A DNA stretch of 64,000 nt, from NCBI RefSeq assembly GCF_001298525.1, contig NZ_CP012678.1, positions 2,170,001-2,234,000 on the forward strand, given 5' to 3'. The stretch comes from Psychrobacter urativorans. Its GTDB lineage: Bacteria; Pseudomonadota; Gammaproteobacteria; Pseudomonadales; Moraxellaceae. Below the pieces are notes generated by a model. That model worked only from the letters and a program-made list of their open reading frames with translations, ran no database searches and was not told the origin of the DNA. The position numbers and the translations under genes were made by a program. Below are positions 27,166-34,569 of the stretch, piece by piece. Positions within the stretch are counted from its first letter, which is position 1. Each line of letters opens with the position of its first letter.

Positions 27166-27194
27166 GTTATAAGTTAGAGACCCTCAATGGTCAA
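27166..27194 (-). promoter_or_regulatory. Candidate promoter of allA abutting the alc remnant
   Basis: Minus strand: TTGACC (27194-27189), exactly 17 bp, TATAAC (27171-27166). The -35 is part of TTGACCATTGAGGGTC, which shares TTGACCA with the uraD and permease promoters. Confidence 0.55.
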
Positions 27195-27291
27195 TAACAG
27201 AATTATGGTTTTTGTGACGATTTTTGCAGTCGTAATCAGACAGTTCATTTGCAGTTTACTGCTGGTTATGTCATATGATTAATCCGCATAT

Positions 27292-27325
27292 ACTCTATAT
27301 TTGTTTAGATAAACAAATATAGAGT
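27292..27325. repeat. Perfect 16-bp inverted repeat downstream of puuE
   Basis: ACTCTATATTTGTTTA (27292-27307) and its exact complement (27310-27325) are separated by two bases. AT-rich, no T-run, 45 bp past the puuE stop. Operator, transcript-end hairpin or mobile short repeat are all possible. Confidence 0.9.
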
Positions 27326-27369
27326 GCTAGATAAGATTTTGAAACAGATGAATAACGAGCTGTCTAGGA

Positions 27370-28350
27370 TTACATCCAGTTTGCAGTATTATCGGCAGTG
27401 GCTGGATGATTTTCATACCAGTGCTTAGCGATTTCATCGCGGCGGCATACCCAAACGTCAGGCTTGCTGGTGATATACTTTAAAAATTGTTTTAATGCGG
27501 TGATACGACCGGCACGACCAATGATACGGCAGTGTAAACCGATCGTCAGCATTTTTGGCGTATGTGCGCCTTCTTCATATAGAGTATCGAAACTGTCTTT
27601 GAGATATTGGTAGAACGGTTCGGCGTTGGTAAATCCTGGGCTTGAAGAAAAACGCATGTCGTTGGTTTCAAGCGTATAAGGAATAACCAGATGCGGCTTA
27701 CGAGTCAGACTGCAGCCGTCTTGTACTTTGACGTTAAGCCAGTATGGGAGCTCGTCGGCGTATGAATCGGAGTCATAGATATAACCCCCTTGTTCGGCAA
27801 CTAATTCACGCGTGTTAGGACTATCGCGACCAGTGTACCAACCTAATGGCTGTCCGCCAAGCATTCTTTCAAATATTTTAGTGGCAGCACGTACATGCTC
27901 ACGTTCAGTCTCACGATACATATCTTGATAAGTAATCCAGCGCAAACCGTGGCTTGCAACTTCATGCCCATCTTCCAAGATACGCTCAACAATATGCGGC
28001 GTTTTTTCAGCAGCAGTGGCGCAGGTAAAGGTAGTAATAGGTAAGCCGTATTCTTTAAATACGTCTAGTACACGCCAAACCCCAACGCGGCTACCGTATT
28101 CAAAGGCAGACTCAATAGATTGGTGACGATTGAGAAATTCAGGCGTACCTAGTACGTCAGATAAAAAGCGCTCAGAGTGACCATCGCCATGAAGGACACT
28201 ATTTTCTGCGCCTTCTTCAATATTCAGTACGAACTGAACCGCTATTTTTGCCCCACCTGGCCAATTTGCTTTTGGTGGATTATTGCCGTAGCCTTTGAGG
28301 TCGCGAGGATAAGCGTCCTGATCAAAGTCACTGGTAATCTTCTGCGTCAT
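27370..28350 (-). CDS. puuE: Allantoinase PuuE (polysaccharide-deacetylase fold)
   Basis: Metal-independent allantoinase that opens (S)-allantoin to allantoate. 326 residues, within the family's usual size. Recognised by YPRDLKGYGNNPP, VQFVLNIEEGAENSVLHGDG, HEVASHGLRWITYQD and GWYTGRDSPNTRELV. These are deacetylase-fold motifs with residues specific to allantoinase. The minus-strand order uraD-uraH-puuD-permease-puuE-allA-allE follows the pathway. Two overlapping CATATG palindromes lie 55-70 bp upstream. Confidence 0.94.
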   Translation of the reverse strand: MTQKITSDFDQDAYPRDLKGYGNNPPKANWPGGAKIAVQFVLNIEEGAENSVLHGDGHSERFLSDVLGTPEFLNRHQSIESAFEYGSRVGVWRVLDVFKEYGLPITTFTCATAAEKTPHIVERILEDGHEVASHGLRWITYQDMYRETEREHVRAATKIFERMLGGQPLGWYTGRDSPNTRELVAEQGGYIYDSDSYADELPYWLNVKVQDGCSLTRKPHLVIPYTLETNDMRFSSSPGFTNAEPFYQYLKDSFDTLYEEGAHTPKMLTIGLHCRIIGRAGRITALKQFLKYITSKPDVWVCRRDEIAKHWYENHPATADNTANWM

Positions 28351-28403
28351 TGTATTTTATCCTTTATGAAAAAAGAGCAATATAGTTACTCAAGACTTAG
28401 TAA

Positions 28404-28422
28404 TCATATGAATATCATATGA
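28404..28422. promoter_or_regulatory. Paired TCATATGA palindromes upstream of puuE
   Basis: TCATATGA at 28404-28411 and 28415-28422, centres one helical turn apart; a third copy lies at 27271-27278 beyond the gene. Candidate operator; no regulator assigned. Confidence 0.4.
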
Positions 28423-28550
28423 TGGTTTAGCAGCAATGTTATAACTTAAAAGGCTATAAATTAAAAGCGGTGGAGATAATAAAGTTGATATAAGCATAAT
28501 AGTTAGTACTATAGCTTTAGTATTGACCTATTTTGTAGATATTATTTCTT

Positions 28551-30041
28551 TTATGATTCTACAACTACAGTCGGTGATACCGCGTAAGGGCGCATGAGTA
28601 ACCAATAAACAATACCGCCAATTGCTGCACCCATTAAGAATCCGTAACCTTCAAGCTTGGTCAGTACGGGCACGAGTATGGTAGCAATAGAGAATAAAGC
28701 ACCTATTGTAAAGGCAATCAATCCGCGGATATTCCATCCTTTATAATAGTAGTAGGCACCCGTGGGCTTATCAGAAAATAAGTCATTCATGTCGATATGT
28801 TGGCGTTTAATGAGATAATAATCGACCACTAGGATACCAAAGAAAGGCGCAATAACGGCACCGATGGCATTCACAAAACCAACAATGCCTATTTTACTGA
28901 TAAAGGATAACCATAGACCGCCAACAAAAAATGCAATAATAGCAGTAATTAAACCTCCTTTTCGAAAGCTAATATGCTTAGGAAATAGGTTCGCCAAGTC
29001 ATAAGCAGGCGGTATAAAGTTTGCAACCATGTTGATACCAACCGTTGCCGCAAAAAAAGTCAGGGCGGCTACAACCGTTAAAGGTACAGCATTAACACGC
29101 TCCACAATATCAGAAGGATTGGTCAACGCTTCACCAAACACGACCAACGTACCAGCGGTAATGACCAGCGCAATAAAGGAGAAGAAAAACATATTGATTG
29201 GTAGACCGATTAAGTTCCCCAACTTCATATCTCGCTCACTACGTAAAAAGCGTGAGAAGTCACCAAAGTTAATCACTACCGCTGCAAAATATGCCACCAT
29301 CGTGCCGACAATCGCGGTAAATGCCTGTAACTGATTACCATCGTAATTACTATTACTGGTAAAAATAGAGCTGATGGCTGGCAGTAATTTGTCTCCTGAC
29401 TGATACCATATCATGCCCATCAGAACCACCATCACGACATATACTAAAGGTCCCGCCCAGTTTAAAAAGTGCTTGATAGGCTCAATACCTGCCCAAAACA
29501 GCATGATTTGAAACAGCCAAACGATGACAAAGGCAATCCAAGCGGTACTATTAAGACCTAATAAAGTGGCATCAGAACCACCAATAATTAGGGTTAATAA
29601 AATGGCAACGGCAGTTGAGGCAAAATAAGTCTGCACTCCGTACCAAAAAATGCCAATAATGGCACGTAGAACCGCAGGTAAGTTTGCACCATTGATGCCA
29701 AGGCTTGCTCGTATGAGTACTGGAAAAGGAATACCATATTTAACACTTGGATTGCCTGTCAGATTGACCATCAGCATGACGATAAAGCCAGCACATATAA
29801 TCGCTGCCATTACCCACCAACCGCTCAAGCCATAACTTAAAAATAATGAAGCGGCAAGGGTATAGCCGAATAAGCTTTGAATGTCATTTGACCACACATT
29901 AAAGATAGAAAACCAGCCCCAAGTGCGCTCATGAGGCGGTAATGGTGCTAAGTCTTCGTTATATAGTCTTGAGTGTTTGATATTAGGATCAAGTTGACTG
30001 TGATCATATATAGTTGGATTCTGTTGCCGTTTATCAGACAT
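28551..30041 (-). CDS. NCS1-family nucleobase/allantoin permease
   Basis: 496 residues, twelve hydrophobic segments, NCS1 family (PucI/Mhp1/CodB-like). The amphipathic N-terminus NEDLAPLPPHERTWGWFSIF and the first helix with FNVWSNDIQSLFGYTLAAS are typical. NPSVKYGIPFPVLIRASLGI and FWYGVQTYF hold the substrate-site aromatic residues. Cation-coupled uptake of a purine breakdown product such as allantoin, uric acid or uracil. Placement in the urate block favours allantoin or urate, but the sequence alone does not decide. Confidence 0.88.
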   Translation of the reverse strand: MSDKRQQNPTIYDHSQLDPNIKHSRLYNEDLAPLPPHERTWGWFSIFNVWSNDIQSLFGYTLAASLFLSYGLSGWWVMAAIICAGFIVMLMVNLTGNPSVKYGIPFPVLIRASLGINGANLPAVLRAIIGIFWYGVQTYFASTAVAILLTLIIGGSDATLLGLNSTAWIAFVIVWLFQIMLFWAGIEPIKHFLNWAGPLVYVVMVVLMGMIWYQSGDKLLPAISSIFTSNSNYDGNQLQAFTAIVGTMVAYFAAVVINFGDFSRFLRSERDMKLGNLIGLPINMFFFSFIALVITAGTLVVFGEALTNPSDIVERVNAVPLTVVAALTFFAATVGINMVANFIPPAYDLANLFPKHISFRKGGLITAIIAFFVGGLWLSFISKIGIVGFVNAIGAVIAPFFGILVVDYYLIKRQHIDMNDLFSDKPTGAYYYYKGWNIRGLIAFTIGALFSIATILVPVLTKLEGYGFLMGAAIGGIVYWLLMRPYAVSPTVVVES

Positions 30042-30087
30042 CTGTTATTCCTTTTAGCAGATGACAGCCACAATTAAGCCTTCTTTT

Positions 30088-30116
30088 ACTGTATGTCTAT
30101 ATGAAGATTTGGTCAA
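30088..30116 (-). promoter_or_regulatory. Candidate promoter of the NCS1 permease gene
   Basis: Minus strand: TTGACC (30116-30111), 17-bp spacer, TACAGT (30093-30088), 46 bp ahead of the start codon. The first nine bases TTGACCAAA equal those of the RutR-like site ahead of uraD. Confidence 0.5.
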
Positions 30117-30210
30117 GGTTATTTTGCTTAAAATAAATAAAAATTGAGGTTATAGAGTAGTGTTAGCTAAAACGTAAGAGAGATTATGATGAATAAGCGA
30201 TGTAACATAA

Positions 30211-30268
30211 ATTTATCTTAGAACATACGGTAATAATATGAATTATTATCGTGTGTTCTAGGATAAAT
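30211..30268. repeat. 27-bp stem inverted repeat between puuD and the permease gene
   Basis: Left arm 30211-30237 and right arm 30242-30268 pair over all 27 positions with three G-U pairs; the loop is ATGA. It begins 71 bp past the puuD stop. No T-run, so either a processing or stability hairpin or a short mobile repeat. Confidence 0.88.
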
Positions 30269-30338
30269 CTAGTATTACTAGCTAGTAGTGAACCAACTAG
30301 TAATACTATATAACAATTTTACGATAACAGTTTTAAAA

Positions 30339-31571
30339 TTATAAACCTGAGGTATAAGCGACTAGCTGCTGACGTTCTTCATCAGTAATCTTAGTGATGT
30401 TACCTAATGGCATATAACCACTTTGTACGGCTACCACAATTTTATCTTTATGAATTTTCAAATCTGCAGGCGTTTGAAGAATAATGCCTGCTGGTGGCGC
30501 AGCAAAGCCAGCTTGGGTTGGTTGTGCGGCATGACAAGTAGTACAGCGTTCATGCACAACTGCCATAATAGCTTCATCGCCTGACGCAGCGCCAGCCATA
30601 GCACTATCAGTAGATGTCGTTGCGCTAGTAACTGGTGCAGCAGGTGCCGCTACAATCGGTGCAGGGCGCATCCAGAAGACTAATGCAAGAGTAGCAATCG
30701 CAGGACCGATTAAATATCCTGGTTTATTGCGACCCAAGTGTTTTTCGTTGAAGAAATGACGGGCAGTTGCCGTAATAACACCTACGAATACCAATACCAA
30801 CCAACCTTGTGCATGTGAATACATCATTGGATAGTGATTACTAATCATGATAAAAATTAACGGTAGGGTAAAGTAGTTGTTCATCACCGACCGGTTTCTG
30901 GCCATTAATGCTAAAGCGGCTACATCTGGACCTGGTTTTTCACCTTTACGAACGCAATCTACCAACGCACGCTGCGCAGGCATAATACCGAAGAATACGT
31001 TACCTGCCATGATTGTACCTAAGATGGCACCAACGTGGATGAATGAGGCGCGGTCACTAAACAGCTGATAAGAAGCCCAAGTGGCAATAACCATTAATAT
31101 AAAGATAGTGACACTAAAAACCAGTTTATTTTTACCTATACGGCTACGAACAATAAGTTCATAAATAAGGTAGCTGCCAAACAAGAAGGCTAAACTGACA
31201 GCGATTGCTTGAATATTGGTAAACGCAATCTTAGTTGGATCTACCAAATAAGCAGTCGCATTGGCGTAATAGACGATAGATAGCATCGCCATACCAGTTA
31301 GCCACGTGGTATAAGCTTCCCATTTGAACCAATGAAGTGTTTTTGGCATCTCTTCAGGTTCAAGTTTATATTTGGCAATTTCATAGAAACCACCACCGTG
31401 AACAGCCCAAAGATCACCTGAAATGCCTTTTTTGGCTTTCCATTCTGGCGGCTTCTGAAGGCTCATGTCTAGCCATACGAAGTAAAAAGATGCGCCAATC
31501 CATGCCACACCAGCGATGACGTGAAACCAGCGGAAGAATAAGTTTAGCCAATCGAGATAATAAGCGCCCAT
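30339..31571 (-). CDS. puuD: Membrane-bound urate oxidase PuuD with cytochrome c domain
   Basis: Oxidises urate to 5-hydroxyisourate and passes electrons to the respiratory chain. 410 residues: about eight membrane helices (starting YLDWLNLFFRWFHVIAGVAWIG), an Ala/Pro/Thr-rich linker near 310-335, and a C-terminal periplasmic cytochrome c domain. The haem-binding motif is ERCTTCHAAQP and the distal methionine lies in SGYMPLGNI. This architecture is the PuuD family as described in bacteria lacking soluble uricase. Situated between uraH and the permease. Confidence 0.93.
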   Translation of the reverse strand: MGAYYLDWLNLFFRWFHVIAGVAWIGASFYFVWLDMSLQKPPEWKAKKGISGDLWAVHGGGFYEIAKYKLEPEEMPKTLHWFKWEAYTTWLTGMAMLSIVYYANATAYLVDPTKIAFTNIQAIAVSLAFLFGSYLIYELIVRSRIGKNKLVFSVTIFILMVIATWASYQLFSDRASFIHVGAILGTIMAGNVFFGIMPAQRALVDCVRKGEKPGPDVAALALMARNRSVMNNYFTLPLIFIMISNHYPMMYSHAQGWLVLVFVGVITATARHFFNEKHLGRNKPGYLIGPAIATLALVFWMRPAPIVAAPAAPVTSATTSTDSAMAGAASGDEAIMAVVHERCTTCHAAQPTQAGFAAPPAGIILQTPADLKIHKDKIVVAVQSGYMPLGNITKITDEERQQLVAYTSGL

Positions 31572-31626
31572 GTAGCAAGTGTCCTTTTGTATTGCTATAT
31601 CTTAGTAAGTGGTAACGGCGGCGGCA

Positions 31627-31666
31627 CATCCTGTTGGTATAACAATCTAGTTATACCAACAGGATG
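31627..31666. repeat. 17-bp perfect inverted repeat ahead of puuD
   Basis: CATCCTGTTGGTATAAC (31627-31643) and its exact complement (31650-31666) flank a six-base loop, about 55-95 bp upstream of the puuD start. Confidence 0.9.
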
Positions 31667-31770
31667 AGACAAATAATGGCGGTGCCGGCTTAGATATCTG
31701 ATGTCTGATTCTTTCAATACCATCCATAGGAGTAGCGAGAATCAAACGACTTTATATCAGTAAGCAATCT

Positions 31771-31804
31771 ATTGTTTTAATTTAAATCGAGCGATTAAAA
31801 CAAT
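31771..31804. repeat. 11-bp perfect inverted repeat
   Basis: ATTGTTTTAAT (31771-31781) and ATTAAAACAAT (31794-31804) with a 12-nt loop. Unknown role. Confidence 0.75.
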
Positions 31805-31861
31805 GAATCAAACTACAAGAATTAGCGATTTGTGATGTATTTACAGATTTAAAAATAATAC

Positions 31862-31904
31862 TTTTACTAAATAATATTTTTACTAAATAATATTTTTACT
31901 AAAT
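31862..31904. repeat. 16-bp tandem repeat, 2.7 copies
   Basis: TTTTACTAAATAATAT at 31862-31877 and 31878-31893, then a partial copy to 31904. Lies 50 bp past the uraH stop. Confidence 0.85.
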
Positions 31905-31956
31905 GCCCGTATTTGATACGCCTATCAGATCACAAAAACTTGATAGACATCATAAA

Positions 31957-32325
31957 TTACGAACCGCGATACGTGCCATAGCCATGAGCACTTAATAATA
32001 GTGGCACATGATAATGAGTAGCATCGCTGACTACGAAATCGATGATAACTTGCGGATAAAACGCAGTCAGTTTTTGTGCGTCAAAGTAAGACTGAGTATC
32101 GAACGTTAAGGTATAACGACCATTGGCTAAGTTACACTCAGCGCTATCAACAGCAGCATCAAACTGCCAGCTATCAGGCGTTACGCGACCATCGTTGTTG
32201 GTCGTACCATTAGCCAGTAATGTAGCTTCACCGCTGTCTTTAATGCGATGTAGGGTAACTGCGATATCCGCAGCAGGCTTACCAAGATGAGTATCTAAAA
32301 TATGTGATGAAAGGGTAGCGGACAT
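31957..32325 (-). CDS. uraH: 5-hydroxyisourate hydrolase
   Basis: Transthyretin-like enzyme that opens 5-hydroxyisourate to OHCU. 122 residues, normal length. N-terminal LSSHILDTHLGKPAADIAV contains the first catalytic histidine. DGRV follows, and the chain ends in the family signature Tyr-Arg-Gly-Ser (HGYGTYRGS). Cytosolic: no signal peptide. It follows uraD by 97 bp, a space that holds a 9-bp hairpin (32375-32400). Confidence 0.95.
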   Translation of the reverse strand: MSATLSSHILDTHLGKPAADIAVTLHRIKDSGEATLLANGTTNNDGRVTPDSWQFDAAVDSAECNLANGRYTLTFDTQSYFDAQKLTAFYPQVIIDFVVSDATHYHVPLLLSAHGYGTYRGS

Positions 32326-32374
32326 AGTATTTCCTTATTATAGGTAAGTAATGATAGGGTTGTATGAGTATTAC

Positions 32375-32400
32375 GGTGATGTCATTTGGCAGACATCACC
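32375..32400. repeat. 9-bp hairpin between uraD and uraH
   Basis: GGTGATGTC (32375-32383) pairs with GACATCACC (32392-32400). No T-run. Could tune uraH relative to uraD expression. Confidence 0.65.
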
Positions 32401-32422
32401 TAGTAATGTGTTAATATATAAT

Positions 32423-32944
32423 TTATGCGGCGCCTAATAGCTTTTGGATACGTAGACGCGTGATTTTATTTTGCTCAGCAGCGGCATTGGCAAGTTCAGT
32501 TGCGCGATCATTTGGTAGACGTGCCAATAATAAATCAAGCATTTGCTGCGCGCTTTTGCCAGTAGCGAATACAATGAAGATAAAGCCAAACTTATCTAAA
32601 TAATCTTGGTTACCTTGAGCAAGGTCTTCGAGTACTTGGTCTTCAGCTTCAGCCGCACCTGATTGCTCATGTGCTGCGCTGTCTTGCGTGTTACGATATT
32701 TTTCTTTTAATGAATCAACGTTACCAATTTGTGGATGACCATCAAAGGCTTCCATTAAATTAGCTTCGCTGGTTTGCTCTGTATTCCAAGCATCGTCACT
32801 TGCAGCAAGCATGGCATCAATATCAGCAAAAGGACGTGCGCCAGCAAGCGTTTGTGCCCAGCTGCTGCTGGTACAGCAAGTTAAGAGTTGCGCGGTAGCA
32901 TCTTCTTGAGAAAGGGCATTAAATTGTGACAGGGTTAAGCTCAT
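32423..32944 (-). CDS. uraD: OHCU decarboxylase
   Basis: Decarboxylates 2-oxo-4-hydroxy-4-carboxy-5-ureidoimidazoline to (S)-allantoin, the step after UraH. 173 residues from the ATG at 32944, which has AAGGATG upstream; the frame is open 21 codons further but without family similarity. Conserved FDGHPQIGNVD contains the catalytic His, and FGFIFIVFATGKSAQQMLDLL is the family's second block. First gene of the minus-strand purine block, with a RutR-like site 250 bp upstream. Confidence 0.94.
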   Translation of the reverse strand: MSLTLSQFNALSQEDATAQLLTCCTSSSWAQTLAGARPFADIDAMLAASDDAWNTEQTSEANLMEAFDGHPQIGNVDSLKEKYRNTQDSAAHEQSGAAEAEDQVLEDLAQGNQDYLDKFGFIFIVFATGKSAQQMLDLLLARLPNDRATELANAAAEQNKITRLRIQKLLGAA

Positions 32945-33327
32945 GATGACATCCTTTTCTTTTAATAGGGAAGCCCGACAGTCTGTCAGGCAACAATGAT
33001 ATAGCAATCCCTTTGCATAACGTTTAAGTTATATAACTCGATAAGGCGTAAACCAATATTGTGAGGTAGCAACGTTCGTGATTAACAGTGAACGCGCTCA
33101 ATAAAATAATCTGAGAGTTTAACTAGGTGAATCGTCTGCTAAAGTGATACTAATTAAAACGTAATTGGTTTATATTGTCTATTGTGCAAAAACCTGACCG
33201 TTTGGTCAACTATTTTATACAAAAACTTTCAATTTGTCGTGCTATGTTCTATAAAAAGTAGTATTTATTGTAACTACTGGAAGGAATATAGCGTCTTTTC
33301 TAACAAAAATGCCGTATGGGCTAAGTT
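32945..33327. other. 383-bp divergent region between uraD and the TetR-type regulator
   Basis: Holds the candidate uraD promoter and RutR-like operator (33181-33209). Otherwise AT-rich with no gene seen. Confidence 0.65.
33181..33209 (-). promoter_or_regulatory. RutR-like operator inside a candidate uraD promoter
   Basis: CTGACCGTTTGGTCAA at 33194-33209 matches the E. coli RutR box TTGACCANNTGGTCAA at 12 of the 14 defined positions. On the minus strand TTGACC (33209-33204), 17 bp, CACAAT (33186-33181) form a promoter whose -35 lies within the box. That would give direct repression of uraD by the divergently encoded TetR-family protein. Confidence 0.65.
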
Positions 33328-34014
33328 ATGACTATGATGACTCAAAATAATCAGAAAAATAATTCGTGTGCAACGGAAGCACCTCCCCCTCGCAGCCAGC
33401 AAGATATTCGTGCGCGCAATCAAGCACTGATTTTAACGGCAGCTGAGGAAGAATTTGTCCTCAAAAGCTATCGTGGCGCGACGATGCAAGGTATCGCTGA
33501 CCGTGCCGGATTGCCAAAAGCCAATATTCATTACTATTTTAAAAATAAGAAAAATCTATATCGGGTAGTGTTACGCTCTATTATTCAAGAGTGGAACGAG
33601 GGCTTGGTGACCATGACGGTGGATAGTGATCCCAAAACGGTCATTGAAAAATTCGTTCGTACTAAGTTGCATCAAGCCTTTGCGCATCCCAATCGCCATA
33701 AGTTGTTTGCGGTGGAAGTCATCGGTGGCGCACCGCATCTGCATGATTTTATGTCGACAACGATGCAAGAGTGGGCACTTGATAAGGTGCAAGTGATGAA
33801 AGTATGGCATGAGCAAGGAAAAATCAGTATTGCTGATCCATTGCAATTATTAATTTTAGTATGGGCAACCACGCAGCGTTATGCTGAATTTGAAACTGAA
33901 ATCGTCGGCTTAATGGGAAAAACGGCTTACGATAAAGAAGATGAAACTCGTGCCGCTGAGTTCTTAGTACCCTTTATTTTGCACGGCTGTGGACTTAAAC
34001 CTGAATATGGTTAA
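33328..34014 (+). CDS. TetR-family regulator, RutR-like
   Basis: 228 residues. N-terminal helix-turn-helix at about 40-80 (AAEEEFVLKSYRGATMQGIADRAGLPKANIHYYF in short pieces: GATMQGIADRAG, KANIHYYFKNK). The C-terminal ligand domain resembles E. coli RutR: VVLRSIIQEWN, FAVEVIGGAPHL, ISIADPLQLLILVWATTQRYAEF. RutR senses uracil/thymine and controls pyrimidine and purine breakdown. The divergent position and the RutR-type box ahead of uraD make it the likely regulator of the urate block. The effector (urate, allantoin or a pyrimidine) is unknown. A hairpin terminator follows. Confidence 0.85.
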   Translation: MTMMTQNNQKNNSCATEAPPPRSQQDIRARNQALILTAAEEEFVLKSYRGATMQGIADRAGLPKANIHYYFKNKKNLYRVVLRSIIQEWNEGLVTMTVDSDPKTVIEKFVRTKLHQAFAHPNRHKLFAVEVIGGAPHLHDFMSTTMQEWALDKVQVMKVWHEQGKISIADPLQLLILVWATTQRYAEFETEIVGLMGKTAYDKEDETRAAEFLVPFILHGCGLKPEYG

Positions 34015-34123
34015 AAAATATTACTTTTTTAGTTGGCAAGGTTTAATATCGGTTTTATATTTATGCTAATGAACAATATATATATTCCATTCATTATTCA
34101 CCATTCTATCAGTTATTGCAGAT

Positions 34124-34152
34124 AAAAAGCTGACTATTTAGTCAGCTTTTTT
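34124..34152 (+). terminator. Rho-independent terminator of the RutR-like gene
   Basis: AAAAAGCTGACTA (34124-34136) pairs with TAGTCAGCTTTTT across a two-base loop; six T close it. Confidence 0.92.
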
Positions 34153-34366
34153 GACCTTTGAGTTTCTACTTTCTACAATCAATACGGTTGTTTCTACCAC
34201 TTTTTTGTCAGTCCCGACTGGTTCAGTCACTATCATCCTATTTGAATCTGCATAATCAGACATGCACAGTCAGCTACTACCACCCAATTTTTTATTTCTA
34301 CGTGATATTTTTTATTTCTAGTATTGCTAAATTATTAACAGTTCGTTATTATGCATTTCTTCTTAA

Positions 34367-34388
34367 TGTTAATTATTATCATTTGTAT
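34367..34388. promoter_or_regulatory. Possible Fur-binding site ahead of the TonB-dependent receptor
   Basis: On the minus strand the site reads AAATGATAATAATTAAC, close to the GATAAT-hexamer pattern of Fur boxes. It is ~50 bp upstream of the candidate -35. Confidence 0.45.
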
Positions 34389-34436
34389 TCGCAATACTGT
34401 TTTTATTTGCGAGTTGCGGACGCTTAAGACTACGGG

Positions 34437-34467
34437 TTGACAATAAATGCGGTACGCAAAATATATA
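34437..34467 (+). promoter_or_regulatory. Candidate promoter of the TonB-dependent receptor
   Basis: TTGACA (34437-34442) and a TATATA-rich -10 region (34460-34467) at 17-19 bp spacing; leader of about 100 nt. Confidence 0.5.
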
Positions 34468-34569
34468 AGCGCCCATCGCTCCAGACCAATATAGCGCTAG
34501 CTTCAACATACAAAAAATAATAGCACACAGAATTCTTGGGTTTTTACAGTCAAATAAAGTGAGTCAGTT

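Larger units (their letters stand above)
27043..27369. other. 327-bp region between puuE and allA
   Basis: Contains the allantoicase remnant (27052-27165), a candidate promoter (27166-27194) and a perfect 34-bp palindrome (27292-27325). No intact gene. Confidence 0.75.
31572..31956. other. 385-bp intergenic region between uraH and puuD
   Basis: No gene. It contains a 17-bp perfect inverted repeat (31627-31666), an 11-bp perfect inverted repeat (31771-31804) and a 16-bp tandem repeat (31862-31904). A puuD promoter is not obvious. Confidence 0.65.
34015..34569. other. 555-bp region between the regulator and the TonB receptor
   Basis: Contains the regulator's terminator (34124-34152), a Fur-like site (34367-34388) and a promoter for the receptor (34437-34467). 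The rest is AT-rich; a small open frame in it does not look coding. Confidence 0.65.

Noticed and set aside
34158..34427. 89-residue open frame in the gap before the TonB receptor
   Set aside because: Very aromatic, overlaps the Fur-like site, no ribosome-binding site and no family features.
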